Part shown: one piece after another, positions 7,821 to 17,526 of the stretch | How the letters are laid out: each line of letters opens with the position of its first letter | Numbering within the stretch: the first letter of the stretch is position 1 | Source of the DNA: CAWDYA01 sp963806495 | GTDB lineage: Bacteria; Acidobacteriota; Polarisedimenticolia; JACPZX01; DASXTC01 | Direction of reading: 5' to 3' | Assembly: GCA_963806495.1 (NCBI GenBank) | Contig: CAWDYA010000003.1 | Span: forward strand, 37,106 to 101,105 | Length of the DNA stretch: 64,000 nucleotides | Notes under the pieces: model-generated | Databases searched by the model: none | The model's input: only the letters and a program-made list of their open reading frames with translations | What the model was told of the DNA's origin: nothing | Made by a program: the position numbers and the translations under genes

Positions 7821-8426
7821 GTGGTCGCCTACCTGGCGGTCATCACCGTGCTCTCGCACCAGCCGAGCCTGCCCGTGCCCGGGGGGCTTCCGGACTGGCT
7901 GGCGCACGGCGCGGAATACGCCGTTCTCGCCGCTCTGGCGATGCGCGGCCTGGTCCTCTCGGGACGGAGCCTGACCCCCGCCCTCGGCGGACTGCTGGTC
8001 GTGGCCTGTGCGGTGGCCGGGGTGGCGGACGAGTACCACCAGAGCTTCGTGCCGGGGCGGGACTCGGAGGCGAAGGACGTGGTGGCCGACACGATCGGCG
8101 GGGCGATTGCGACGGGTGGCGGCCTGCTGTGGAGCGCCTGGATGTCGAGGCGCCGGGCAAGGTCGTCCGGGGTGGAGGTACAGCTTCTCGGCCGGCGCAA
8201 CTGCCATCTGTGTGACGAGGCGCAGACGGTGCTGGCGAGGGTACTGCCCGAGTTCGATGCCCGGCTCCGTGTGATCGACATCGACGAGGACCCCGTCCTG
8301 AGCCGCCGGTACGGCGACCAGGTTCCCGTGGTGCTCCTCAACGGCAGAAAGGCCTTCAAGTACCGGATCGATCCCGGGCGCCTGCGGCGAAAGCTCGCGT
8401 CGTACGAGCAGAGGAGAACGACATGA
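7821..8426 (+). CDS. VanZ-like membrane domain fused to a glutaredoxin-like domain
   Basis: Residues 1 to about 105 match the VanZ family, with hydrophobic helices and the characteristic DEYHQSFVPGRDSEAKDVVAD segment containing conserved Asp, His and Arg. From about residue 115 a thioredoxin-fold domain begins (VEVQLLGRRNCHLCDEA). It has the redox pair Cys128-x-x-Cys131 and the cis-Pro region QVPVVLLNG, as in DUF836/glutaredoxin-like proteins. The annotated GTG start is uncertain. An ATG at 7760 overlapping the upstream stop is better placed, but needs a one-base shift between 7760 and 7803, after which the frame reads LAAWGPVVAY, a natural VanZ beginning. The stop overlaps the next gene. Confidence 0.75.
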   Translation: MVAYLAVITVLSHQPSLPVPGGLPDWLAHGAEYAVLAALAMRGLVLSGRSLTPALGGLLVVACAVAGVADEYHQSFVPGRDSEAKDVVADTIGGAIATGGGLLWSAWMSRRRARSSGVEVQLLGRRNCHLCDEAQTVLARVLPEFDARLRVIDIDEDPVLSRRYGDQVPVVLLNGRKAFKYRIDPGRLRRKLASYEQRRTT

Positions 8427-9490
8427 CGGAGAAGACGATCGCGGTGGTGCCGGGCGACGGCATCGGGATCGACGTGACACGCGAGGCGATCAAGGTGCTG
8501 CGCGCCGTCGGGGACGCCCTCTCGGTGCGATTCCGCCTCACCGAGTACGACTACGGCGCGGAGAAGTACCTCGCGACCGGTGTCACGCTGCCGGACGGCG
8601 CGCTCGACGAGTTCGCCCAGCATGATGCCATCTTCATGGGCGCGTTCGGAGATCCCCGGGTGCCGGACATGAAACACGCGGCCGACATCCTTCTCGGGAC
8701 CCGGTTCCGCCTCGACCTGTACGTGAACATGCGGCCGGTCAGGCTGCTCGACGAGCGGCTCTGCCCCCTCAAGGACCGCACCCGCGAGGACATCGACTTC
8801 GTGGTCTTCCGTGAGAACACGGAGGGGCTCTATGTCGGCATGGGGGGGCGGTTCAAGAAGGACACCCCTGACGAGATAGCCATCCAGGAGGACGTCAACA
8901 CGCGCAAGGGGGTGGAGCGGATCATCCGGCACGCCTTCGAGTTCGCGCGCACCACCGGTCGCCGGAAGGTGCTGATGAGCGACAAGGCGAACGTGCTGAC
9001 GTTCGGCCACGACCTGTGGCAGCGTGTCTTCCGGATCGTGGCGGCCGACTACCCCGGAATCGAGGCGTCGCACATGTATGTGGATGCGCTGTCGATGCAG
9101 ATGGTCAAGGCTCCGGATCAGTTCGAGGTGATCGTCACCTGCAACATGTTCGGCGACATCGTGACCGACATCGGCGCCCAGCTTCAGGGCGGCCTCGGGA
9201 TGGCGGCCTCGGGCAACATCAACCCGCAGGGCGTGTCGATGTTCGAGCCGGTGCACGGCTCGGCACCGAAGTACGCCGGCAGGAACACCGCCAACCCGAT
9301 GGGGGCGATCCTCACCTGCCAGATGATGATCGAGCACCTCGGGCTGCCCGAGGGAGGGCGCCTCGTCGAGGAGGCGGTGGTGGACTGCCTGCGGGATCGG
9401 CGCTGCACAAGGGATCTCGGTGGGTCTCTCGGCACCGCCGAGACGGGCGATGCGGTCTGCGCCGCGATCCGCAAGCTCGCCGCCGGCTAG
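8423..9490 (+). CDS. Isocitrate/isopropylmalate-family dehydrogenase
   Basis: A 355-residue NAD(P)-dependent beta-decarboxylating dehydrogenase. The N-terminus IAVVPGDGIGIDVTREA, the substrate-binding region VVFRENTEGLYVG and the metal-binding Asp motif (CNMFGDIVTDIGAQL) are clear, as is FEPVHGSAPKYAG. This family includes isopropylmalate (LeuB), isocitrate, homoisocitrate and tartrate dehydrogenases, and the exact substrate cannot be fixed by eye. There are no leucine-pathway genes nearby, so I do not assign leuB. The ATG overlaps the preceding stop (ATGA). Confidence 0.9.
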   Translation: MTEKTIAVVPGDGIGIDVTREAIKVLRAVGDALSVRFRLTEYDYGAEKYLATGVTLPDGALDEFAQHDAIFMGAFGDPRVPDMKHAADILLGTRFRLDLYVNMRPVRLLDERLCPLKDRTREDIDFVVFRENTEGLYVGMGGRFKKDTPDEIAIQEDVNTRKGVERIIRHAFEFARTTGRRKVLMSDKANVLTFGHDLWQRVFRIVAADYPGIEASHMYVDALSMQMVKAPDQFEVIVTCNMFGDIVTDIGAQLQGGLGMAASGNINPQGVSMFEPVHGSAPKYAGRNTANPMGAILTCQMMIEHLGLPEGGRLVEEAVVDCLRDRRCTRDLGGSLGTAETGDAVCAAIRKLAAG

Positions 9491-9499
9491 TTGCTCCCC

Positions 9500-9643
9500 G
9501 CGCCCGCGAGATAACACACGCCTCGGCACGGCTCGCCGACCGCCCGGCGGTCGTCTCGCCTCAGCATGCGCTCGACCACGCGCGCCCGGCGCGCGTCCCG
9601 GCCTCGCTCCTGATGGTCTCGTCGTGTGTCATCCGGTGGGCGC
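9500..9643 (+). repeat. Structured intergenic repeat, family A copy 1
   Basis: It lies in the 200-base gap between two convergent genes. Outer arms 9500-9520 and 9623-9643 are complementary with about four mismatches. Inside are two perfect hairpins with the loop CCG: GACCGC/GCGGTC at 9538-9552 and ACGCGCGC/GCGCGCGT at 9578-9596. The core is clearly related to 28823-28964, sharing GGCTCGCCGACC and GGCCTCGCTCC. The second hairpin stem differs between the copies but stays paired. Confidence 0.7.
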
Positions 9644-9692
9644 CAGTCTCCGGCACGCCGACGACCCGGTGAACGGACCCACCCGAGGGGGA

Positions 9693-10817
9693 TCAGGGCG
9701 CTGGAGTTGAGGGCGGCGGAGGAACGAAGGCCCGCAGCCTGGCGAGCGGGTCGAGACCGATGATCCGCGAGGATTCTCCACCGTAGCGGGCGGCGCCGAT
9801 CAGCACGATGTCGCCGGCCTGGACAGGCGCCGTCACGAAACGGTCCGAGGTCGAGGGCAATCCGTAGCCCGCGGTCTGATCGCCGTCGGGGAGCCGGAAC
9901 ATCTCGAGCCGCTCCGTGTTCAGCGGGGCCACGAGCAGCAGATCCCCGAGCAGGACGCTGTCCGGGCGGGGCCGCCGCCCCAGTCTGACCTTCCACGCCA
10001 GGTGTCCGTTGCCCGCCTCCAGCCCGTACAGGTAGGTGTCGTACGAAAAGAACAGGACGCGCCCGTCGATCGAGACCGGCTTGCCGATGATGTCCCCGCC
10101 GGTGAGATACGACCATCGCTCCCGGGCGCGCTTCGGGCCGAACCTGACGGCGTGCAGACGATTGTCGGCCGACCCGACCCACGCACGCCGGCCGAGACAC
10201 AGCGGCGCGGTGGTGATCCTCTCACCCAGCTTTCTCGTCCAGAGCAACCTCCCGTCGTCGACGGAGATGCTCACCAGCTCTCCGGCCGCCGTGCCGACCA
10301 GGAGCATGTCTTCGCACAGCGACGCGGGAGCCGAAGGGGCCGACGGGAGGGTCGTCTTCCAGGCCACGCGTCCATCGCCCGGGGCGACCAGAATGAGACT
10401 TCCCTCGGGATCGGACACCACGACCCCCGGCCCCACGACGGACAGGAAGGGGCGTGCCGTGCCGATCGAGGTCATCGCCGCGATCCGGCCGTCGCGCGCG
10501 TCGATCAGCGCGAGGCGGCCGTCCTCCAGGGGGAAGGCGAGCACGCCGCGGCCTCCCACCGCCCCGGGCGCGATGGCGGCCGGAAGGCTCACGCTCCAGG
10601 TGGCGGCGCCGTCCAGACCGAACATCGAGACCTGGCCGCTGCGGATCGCGACGACGAAGCCTCCCGCGGTTCCGAGCAGGTAGGGGGCGGGGCTGTCGGC
10701 GATCGGGACCTCGAACAGGGTTGTGATCGCCGGCGGGGCCCCGGCCGCGCCGGCGGCCGGATGGGCCGCCAGCGCGAACACCAGCAGGCAGAGCACGCCG
10801 CGCACGTGGTTCGTCAT
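9693..10817 (-). CDS. Secreted PQQ-type beta-propeller protein
   Basis: A 374-residue protein. I start it at 10817 because the next residues form a good signal peptide (VRGVLCLLVFALAAHPAAGA). The body consists of repeating blades with a Gly-Arg-Val/Leu-x-Trp pattern (DGRVAWKTTLPS, DGRLLWTRKLG, GNGHLAWKVRLG), as in BamB and PQQ-binding-like WD40 domains. It ends in a proline-rich tail. BamB is an outer-membrane assembly lipoprotein often located near hisS and der; this protein lies back-to-back with hisS, but there is no clear lipobox, so I do not call it bamB. A TATAAT on the minus strand (10827-10832) lies very close to the start. Confidence 0.8.
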   Translation of the reverse strand: MTNHVRGVLCLLVFALAAHPAAGAAGAPPAITTLFEVPIADSPAPYLLGTAGGFVVAIRSGQVSMFGLDGAATWSVSLPAAIAPGAVGGRGVLAFPLEDGRLALIDARDGRIAAMTSIGTARPFLSVVGPGVVVSDPEGSLILVAPGDGRVAWKTTLPSAPSAPASLCEDMLLVGTAAGELVSISVDDGRLLWTRKLGERITTAPLCLGRRAWVGSADNRLHAVRFGPKRARERWSYLTGGDIIGKPVSIDGRVLFFSYDTYLYGLEAGNGHLAWKVRLGRRPRPDSVLLGDLLLVAPLNTERLEMFRLPDGDQTAGYGLPSTSDRFVTAPVQAGDIVLIGAARYGGESSRIIGLDPLARLRAFVPPPPSTPAP

Positions 10818-10893
10818 GACGCGCTCATTATAGGAGGTTTGCCGGTGGTGGGGTGCTGTGGTAACCTCCCGCCTTTCCTTCGCGTGCGCACCC

Positions 10894-12186
10894 ATGCAGA
10901 TCCGAGCGATAAAAGGGACCAAGGACATCCTCCCCGGCGAGGTCGAAGCCTGGCAGCTCGTCGAGGAGCAGGCCCGGCGCGTCTTCGCGCTGTACGGCTA
11001 CGGGGAAATCCGCACGCCGATCTTCGAGTCCACCGATCTGTTCCAGAAATCCACCGGAGCGGACACCGACATCGTCACGAAGGAGATGTACACATTCACG
11101 GACAGGGGCGACCGTTCCCTGACCCTGCGTCCCGAGGGGACGCCGGGGGTGGTGCGCGCCGCCATCGAGCGCGGCCTGGTCCGCGGAGGCGACACGGAGC
11201 GGCTCTATTACATCGGCCCGATGTTCCGCTACGAGCGGCCACAGAAGGGTCGCTACCGGCAGTTCTCCCAGATCGGCGTGGAGGCGCTGGGCTGCGCCGA
11301 GCCGGCGCTCGATGCCGAGGTGATGCAGATGGTGGTCGCCTATTTCGCCGGGCTCGGGATCGACGACGCCGTGCTGCGCATCAATTCCGTCGGGCACGGC
11401 AGCGAGCCGGGGCGATGCCGAAACGCCTACCGCGACGCGCTGCGGGCGGCCCTGCTCCCTCACCGTGACGCGCTCTGCCCCGACTGCCAGCGGCGGCTCG
11501 ACACCAACCCGCTTCGGATCCTGGACTGCAAGGTCCCGGGGTGCGGCGTGATCCGCGCCGCTGCGCCCTCCATCCTCGAGTATCTTTGCGAGGAGTGCGC
11601 GGATCACATGACACGCGTGCGTGAGGGGCTCTCGTCCATGGATGTCATGTATGACGTGGACCCGACGCTGGTGCGCGGGCTGGACTACTACACACGGACC
11701 ACGTTCGAGGTGTCGAGCGGGAGACTCGGGGCGCAGAACGCCCTGTGCGGGGGCGGCCGTTACGACGACCTGGTCGCCTCGATGGGCGGCCCCGCCACAC
11801 CGGCCATCGGCTTCGCGATCGGCGCGGATCGGCTGGTCCTGGTGGTGGTCGAGACGATGGCGGAGCGGGACCGGACGCCGGGCCGCCGCGTCCCCGATGT
11901 GTACATCGCCCATCTCGGCGAGGCGGCGCTGGCCCGGGGACTGGCCGCTGCGAAGTCGCTGAGGCAGCGCGGGTTGTCGGTGCGGCTCGACCCGGAGCCG
12001 CGCGACCTGAGAAAGCAGATGTCGAAAGCCTCCGCGGCGGGGGCCCGCTACGCGCTGATCATCGGCGAGAGGGAGATTGAGAGGGAAGCCTACATCCTCA
12101 AGCGGATGTCCGACGGCGTCCAGAGCGAGGCGCGCGCCGGGGACTGGGATCGGATACTCGGGGAGGTGACCGATGGCGGAAGCTGA
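10894..12186 (+). CDS. hisS: Histidyl-tRNA synthetase
   Basis: Class II synthetase charging tRNA-His, 430 residues from ATG 10894 (MQIRAIKGTKDILP), the typical HisRS beginning. Motif 2 region (LRPEGTPGVVRA, MFRYERPQKGRYRQF), histidine-specific motif (LVRGLDYYTRTTFEV) and motif 3 (PAIGFAIGADRL) are all present, followed by the anticodon-binding domain. A longer in-frame start exists at 10858 but lacks conservation. The 3' end overlaps aspS by 14 bases, so the two synthetases are co-translated. Confidence 0.97.
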   Translation: MQIRAIKGTKDILPGEVEAWQLVEEQARRVFALYGYGEIRTPIFESTDLFQKSTGADTDIVTKEMYTFTDRGDRSLTLRPEGTPGVVRAAIERGLVRGGDTERLYYIGPMFRYERPQKGRYRQFSQIGVEALGCAEPALDAEVMQMVVAYFAGLGIDDAVLRINSVGHGSEPGRCRNAYRDALRAALLPHRDALCPDCQRRLDTNPLRILDCKVPGCGVIRAAAPSILEYLCEECADHMTRVREGLSSMDVMYDVDPTLVRGLDYYTRTTFEVSSGRLGAQNALCGGGRYDDLVASMGGPATPAIGFAIGADRLVLVVVETMAERDRTPGRRVPDVYIAHLGEAALARGLAAAKSLRQRGLSVRLDPEPRDLRKQMSKASAAGARYALIIGEREIEREAYILKRMSDGVQSEARAGDWDRILGEVTDGGS

Positions 12187-13965
12187 GACGCACGGGCTGA
12201 AGCGGTCGAACGCCTGCGGCACGCTGACCGCCGCCGACGCGGGGCGGCAGGTCACGCTGGCGGGATGGGTGCATCGCCGCCGGGATCACGGCAACCTGAT
12301 CTTCATCGACCTGCGGGACCGCTCCGGACTGTGCCAGGTGGTGCTGCGCCCCGAGGAGAGCCCCGAGGCCCACGCCGCGGCCCGCGACATCCGCAGCGAG
12401 TTCGTGGTGGCGGTGTCGGGCGAGGTGGTGAAGCGGACCGGCCCGAACGTCAATCCGAACCTGCCCACCGGCGAGATCGAGGTCGTGGCGAAGCGGCTCG
12501 AGGTGCTGAACCGCTCCGAGGTGCCGCCGTTTCCCCTCGACGAGCAGGATCCGCCCGCCTCGGAGGACGTCCGGCTCAAGTACCGGTATCTCGACCTGCG
12601 CCGCCGGCCGTTGCTGCGGGCTCTGACCCTGCGCCACCGGATCGCGCTCGAGACGCGGCGGTACCTCGACGAGCAGGGATACCTGGAGCTGGAGACGCCG
12701 ATCCTCACGCGCTCGACCCGGAGGGGGCGCGTGACTACGTCGTGCCGTCCCGCGTGCATCCGGGAAAGATCTACGCCCTGCCGCAGTCGCCTCAGCTCTT
12801 CAAGCAGATCTTCATGATCGCCGGCTACGAGAAGTACTTCCAGATCGCGCGCTGCTTCCGCGACGAGGACCTGCGCGCCGACCGGCAGCCCGAGTTCACC
12901 CAGATCGACGTCGAGGCCTCGTTCATCGAGCCCGAGGATATCTACGTCCTGGTGGAGGGGCTGATGCGGCGCGTGTTCGCCGTCGCCGGGCAGCCGTACC
13001 CCGAAGAAGTGACACGGCTGAGCTACCGCGAGGCGATCGACGGATACGGCACCGACGCGCCGGACGTCCGCTTCGGCATGCTCATCCGGGATCTGTCCGA
13101 TCTCGCGGCGGGCTCGGGTTTCCCGGTATTCGAGAAGTGCGTCGAGACGGGCGGCGTCGTGCGGGCGGTCGTGGCCCCCGGCTGCGCGCGATACTCGAGG
13201 CGCGAGACCGATGAGCTGGTGGAGCTCGCGAAGCGGTACGGTGCGGGCGGTGTCGTGTTCGTCAAGAGAACCGATGCGGGAGTCCAGTCGTCCGCCATGA
13301 AGTTCCTCGGCCCGGATCGGGCGGCGGCGATCCTGAATCGTCTCGACGCGGGCACCGGCGATCTGGCCATGATCGTGGCCGACCGCCGCGAGACGGCCTC
13401 CAAGAGCCTCGGAGCGCTGCGGATGGAGGTGGTGAGGCGCGAGAAGATGCCTCCGTCCTCGCCCTGGGGCCTCGCCTGGGTCGATGACTTCCCCTTGTTC
13501 GAGCTACGGCCCGAGGACCGCAGCATCACCCCGTGCCATCACCCCTTCACGGCCCCCAGGGAGGAGGACCTGCAATACCTGGAGACCGAGCCGCTGAGGG
13601 TCAGGGCGCGGGCGTACGACCTGGTCCTCAACGGGTGGGAGCTGGGCGGGGGCAGCATCCGTATCCACCGAGAGGAGATCCAGCGGCGCGTTTTCGCGGC
13701 CCTGCGGATGACCCCCCGGCAGGCGGAGGAGAAGTTCGGCTTCTTCCTGCAGGCGTTGCGTTTCGGGGCGCCACCGCACGGCGGGATCGCATTCGGGCTG
13801 GACCGGATCGTGGCCATGCTGATCGGGGCGCCTTCCCTGCGGGACGTCATCGCCTTTCCCAAGACCACGAGCGCCACGTGTCTGATGACCGCCTCGCCCT
13901 CCACCTTCGAGCCCGAGCAGCTCGAGGAGCTGCATCTGGCGCTGCGCCTGCCGCCGTCGAGCTAA
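12173..13965 (+). CDS. aspS: Aspartyl-tRNA synthetase (one-base frame break)
   Basis: A full bacterial AspRS, about 597 residues, split by a single missing base. The frame runs to ETPILTRST and then breaks at 12717-12719. Restoring one C in the CCC run gives TPEGARDYVVPSR, the invariant continuation, and the other frame then runs to the end. Domains are an N-terminal OB-fold anticodon domain (WVHRRRDHGNLIFIDLRDR), class II motif 2 (CFRDEDLRADRQPEFTQID), the bacterial GAD insert, and motif 3 (GGIAFGLDRIVAM). The residue before Gly in RRRDHG is His39, where discriminating enzymes such as E. coli AspRS have Leu; this suggests a relaxed enzyme that also charges tRNA-Asn. Confidence 0.93.
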
Positions 13966-14000
13966 GATATTGATATCAATGGACTTGATGCCGATGCTCC

Positions 14001-14030
14001 TTGACAGGGCGGCCGGGCAGGTGGTAGCTT
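14001..14030 (+). promoter_or_regulatory. Candidate promoter upstream of phoH
   Basis: A perfect TTGACA (14001-14006) is followed after 18 bases by TAGCTT (14025-14030). It lies in the 208-base gap after aspS and would begin the transcript carrying phoH and the following coupled genes. The -10 match is moderate. Confidence 0.4.
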
Positions 14031-14039
14031 TCAGGCACA

Positions 14040-14177
14040 ATGAGCGCTGGTCGACACCCTGACCCGGAATCATCTTCGCGCCGCACGCCCCCGCCCGATG
14101 TCCCCAAGGCAGCGTCCCTGGGAGCGCCGACCTTCCCGAAGGTCCCGGTGCGAGTGCCTCCGTCCGGAGCGCGATGA
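14040..14177 (+). CDS. Possible 45-residue proline-rich small protein
   Basis: An ATG at 14040 opens a 45-codon frame whose TGA overlaps the ATG of phoH (ATGA), the same coupling used by its neighbours. The product is rich in Pro, Ser and Arg with no recognisable motif. The start lies about ten bases after the candidate -10 box, with no ribosome-binding site, so it would be leaderless. It may be chance. Confidence 0.25.
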   Translation: MSAGRHPDPESSSRRTPPPDVPKAASLGAPTFPKVPVRVPPSGAR

Positions 14178-15197
14178 GAAAAATCGAAGTCGACGAGAAG
14201 ATCCTCCCGGATCTCGCCGGCACGCGGGACGGCCACCTCAAGTACCTCGAGGGTCGCTTCCAGGTGGAGATTGCCGCGCGCGGCAGGGAGATCAGCATTT
14301 CGGGCGAGCCGGCCAGGGAGCGGCTCGTGGGGGACTTCCTCGCGGAGCTTTCCGATTTCCTGGGCAAGGGGTACTCGATATCGGACGGCGATCTCCGCCT
14401 ACGCCGCGCGTCTGATGGAGCAGGGGGGGCGCGCCGGGTTCGACAAGCTGGTTGCCGGCCAGGTGCACCCGTCTCCCAAGAAGGCGGTCTCGCCCCGCAG
14501 CCCCAACCAGAAAGCGTACATCGAGGCGATGCGCACCGGCGACATGGTGTTCGGGATCGGTCCGGCGGGCACCGGCAAGACCTATCTGGCGGTCGCGGTG
14601 GCGCTGTCCTTCCTCAAGGACCGCAAGGTGGAGCGGATCATCCTGGCGCGCCCGGCGGTCGAGGCGGGCGAGAAGCTCGGGTTCCTTCCCGGCGACATGG
14701 CCCAGAAGGTCGAGCCCTATCTGAGGCCGCTGTACGACGCCATCTTCGATTTCCATCTCAAGGACGAAGCCGACCGGTTGATCTCGCGCGGTGTGATCGA
14801 GATCGCGCCGCTGGCGTTCATGCGCGGGCGGACACTCAACGATTCGTTCATCATCCTGGACGAGGCGCAGAACACCACGTCCGAGCAGATGAAGATGTTC
14901 CTGACCCGTATCGGGTTCAATTCCAAGGCGGTGATCACCGGTGACGTCACCCAGATCGATCTGCCCGCCGCCAGGGTCTCCGGGCTCGTGGAGGCCGAGC
15001 GGGTGGTCGCGCGCATCCCGGGCATCTCGATCATCCATTTCGACGAGAGCGACGTGGTGAGACACCCGCTGGTGCAGCGGATCATCGTGGCGTACGAGTC
15101 GTACCTGAACGGACGCCCCCCCAGCGGCGCCAGGCGTGCTGTCGAGGCGGCGCCCACGGCGGCCGGCCCGGAGCGGGAGGACGGCGGCGATGCCTGA
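14174..15197 (+). CDS. phoH: PhoH-like ATPase (one frame break)
   Basis: A PhoH-family P-loop ATPase, thought to act in RNA metabolism with the neighbouring YbeY. The N-terminal KH-like part (residues about 1-75) is in one frame and the ATPase in another; the break lies near 14380-14400. The ATPase shows the Walker A motif GPAGTGKTYLAVA, the Walker B LNDSFIILDEAQNTT and GFNSKAVITGDVTQID. The total length of about 340 residues is normal once joined. Order phoH-HD-ybeY is conserved in many bacteria. The break looks like an assembly indel rather than decay because both halves are fully conserved. Confidence 0.9.
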
Positions 15198-17526
15198 CGG
15201 CAACCGTTCGACGTCCGGCGAGTCCTCGGGGGTTCCCCGCGCGACGCGCTCGAGCCGCTACGCTTCGAGCCTGCAGGAGGCGTTCGAGCGGCTGCTCGCC
15301 AGGGACCTGCTCTGGGCCGTCGTGTTCGTGGTGCTGCTCGTCCCGGTCGTGACGCAGCAGGAGTGCGGCATGCCGGCCTCCGACGAGCAGGTGGGCGAGG
15401 TGGCGGCCTCGACCATCAAGGCCCCCTACGACATCGAGGTGCTCGACGAGAAGGCGACGCTCAAGCGCCGTGAGGACGAGCGGCAGAGCGTCCGTCCGGT
15501 GTACGACTTCGTGGTGAGCCTGCAGGCCGAGCAGAAGGAGAAGATCCACGACCTGTTCGACAAGGGACGTGAGGCGATGGCGGGGATCCACAGACAGGGC
15601 GCGGCGGCCCAGAAACCGGATCCCGAGACGCTGGCGCGCGTCACCGCCGCCCTCGGCATCGAGCTGCCCGCCAATGTCCTCACGATGCTCGTGCGTCACG
15701 GGTTCTCCGAGCAGACGGAGGATCTCGCCGTGAAGATCCAGTCGGCCATCGCTCAGGGACGGATCGTCGGCAGCAAGGACGGCCTCCCGGACCGGGGGGC
15801 GATCGTCGTTCGTGAGGTGAGGCCCGGCACGACCGTCGAATCGGAGTACCGCCGTCTGGATCAGATCCGGGACCTGGGCGAGGCGCGCGACGCGATCCGG
15901 GAGCGGATCGATGCCGAGACGCCCGACTGGCCGGAGGCCGACCGGCGCGCCCTCGCCTCGCTGCTCGACCGGTTCGTCACCAGCAACCTCTCCTATAACG
16001 CCAGCGAGACAGAACGGCGCCGATCGATGGCGATGGCCTCGGTCCCCGAAGTCTTCATGCGCATCCCGCGCGGGCGCGTGATCATCCGCGAGGGCGAGGT
16101 CTACACACCGGACGTCATCGACATCCTGCGCAGGATCCGCGGTGGCGAGCGGTTCGACATCAACTGGACCGCGCTGGCCGGCAACACGATCATCCTGTCG
16201 CTGATGCTGCTCTTCCTGCACCGCTACGTCCTGGCGCACCAGAGACTCTTCCGTCGCGTCAAGAACCTGTACACGCTCGTGCTGTGCGTGTCGCTCTTCG
16301 TCGTCATGGCGACGTGGGTGGGCGCGTTCGTCGCCGACGCGGTGGCGGACCGGATCACCATGGCACCGTTCAACGAGCCCTCGAGCTACTACTGGGCCCT
16401 GCCTGTGGCCAGCGGCGCGATGCTCCTGACGCTGCTCGCAAACGGCCGGGTCGCCACGGTGGCCTCCGCGGTGATCGCCGTGCTGCACGGGATGGTGCTC
16501 GACTGGAACGCACAGGCGATGGTGTTCGCCCTCGTCTCCTCGTTTGCGGGCATCTACGGGATCAGCAAGTACCAGAAGCGCACCGCCATCATCAAGGCGT
16601 CGGCGCTCGTGGCGCTGGTGAACGCCGGGCTGGTGCTGGCGCTGTCGGGGGTGGAAGGCACGTTCGCGCCACCCGGGGAGATCCTGTTCCAGATGCTCGC
16701 GGCCGCCGCGGGCGGCGTGCTGGTGGCGCCCGTGGTGTCGTTCAGCCTGCCGATGCTCGAATGGCTGTACAACGTCCTCACGGACATCCGGCTGCTCGAG
16801 CTGTCCAACCTGGACAACCCGCTCCTGCGCCAGCTGTCGCTGCAGGCGCCGGGCACCTACAACCACAGCATCATCGTCGGCACGCTGGCCGAGCAGGCCG
16901 CCGAGCGGATCGGGGCCCACGCGCTGCTGTGCCGGGTGTCGGCCAACTACCACGACATCGGCAAGATGAGCAAGCCCGGCTACTTCGTGGAGAACATGCG
17001 CGAGGGGGCGAACCGACACGACCGGCTGTCGCCCCGGATGTCCAGCCTGATCATCGCCAACCACGTGAAGGAGGGGCTGCGGCTGGCCGAGGCCCACAAC
17101 CTGCCGCGTCAGATCCGCGACATGATCCCGCAGCACCACGGCACCCGACTCATCACCTACTTCTTCCGCAAGGCGAAGCGCAAGGAGGACCCGGACGTCC
17201 CGGAGATCCACGAGTCCGACTACCGGTACCCGGGGCCGCGGCCGCAGAGCAAGGAGGCGGCGATCCTGATGATGGCCGATTCGGTCGAGGCGGCGGCGCG
17301 CACCGTCGAGGAGCCTACCCCCGCAAAGTTCGAGGAGGTGATCAACGCGGTGACCAACGCCATCATCCTCGACCATCAGCTCGACGAGTGCGACCTGACC
17401 TTCAGCGATCTGGGACGCATCCGCGGCTCGTTCCTCAAGTCGCTCGCGGCGGTGCATCACCACCGGATCGACTATCCGGGATTCGTCTTCGACCGCTCCC
17501 GCCCACGGGCGGTGGAGGCCGAATGA
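15190..17526 (+). CDS. 7TM-HD membrane phosphodiesterase (PgpH-like)
   Basis: A 778-residue membrane protein. One helix near the N-terminus is followed by a ~270-residue extracytoplasmic 7TMR-HDED domain. A bundle of about seven helices follows (about residues 330-520). The cytoplasmic HD domain has YNHSIIVGTLAEQAAE (His559) and NYHDIGKMSKP (His588-Asp589). The characterised member, PgpH of Listeria, hydrolyses cyclic di-AMP, so that is the likely role. The ATG overlaps the end of phoH, and its TGA overlaps ybeY. No frame break is visible in this long gene. Confidence 0.92.
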   Translation: MPDGNRSTSGESSGVPRATRSSRYASSLQEAFERLLARDLLWAVVFVVLLVPVVTQQECGMPASDEQVGEVAASTIKAPYDIEVLDEKATLKRREDERQSVRPVYDFVVSLQAEQKEKIHDLFDKGREAMAGIHRQGAAAQKPDPETLARVTAALGIELPANVLTMLVRHGFSEQTEDLAVKIQSAIAQGRIVGSKDGLPDRGAIVVREVRPGTTVESEYRRLDQIRDLGEARDAIRERIDAETPDWPEADRRALASLLDRFVTSNLSYNASETERRRSMAMASVPEVFMRIPRGRVIIREGEVYTPDVIDILRRIRGGERFDINWTALAGNTIILSLMLLFLHRYVLAHQRLFRRVKNLYTLVLCVSLFVVMATWVGAFVADAVADRITMAPFNEPSSYYWALPVASGAMLLTLLANGRVATVASAVIAVLHGMVLDWNAQAMVFALVSSFAGIYGISKYQKRTAIIKASALVALVNAGLVLALSGVEGTFAPPGEILFQMLAAAAGGVLVAPVVSFSLPMLEWLYNVLTDIRLLELSNLDNPLLRQLSLQAPGTYNHSIIVGTLAEQAAERIGAHALLCRVSANYHDIGKMSKPGYFVENMREGANRHDRLSPRMSSLIIANHVKEGLRLAEAHNLPRQIRDMIPQHHGTRLITYFFRKAKRKEDPDVPEIHESDYRYPGPRPQSKEAAILMMADSVEAAARTVEEPTPAKFEEVINAVTNAIILDHQLDECDLTFSDLGRIRGSFLKSLAAVHHHRIDYPGFVFDRSRPRAVEAE

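Noticed and set aside
12717..12719. Programmed frameshifting in aspS and other broken genes
   Set aside because: No slippery heptamer or downstream stimulatory structure is evident, and breaks occur in unrelated housekeeping genes; indel errors explain them more simply.
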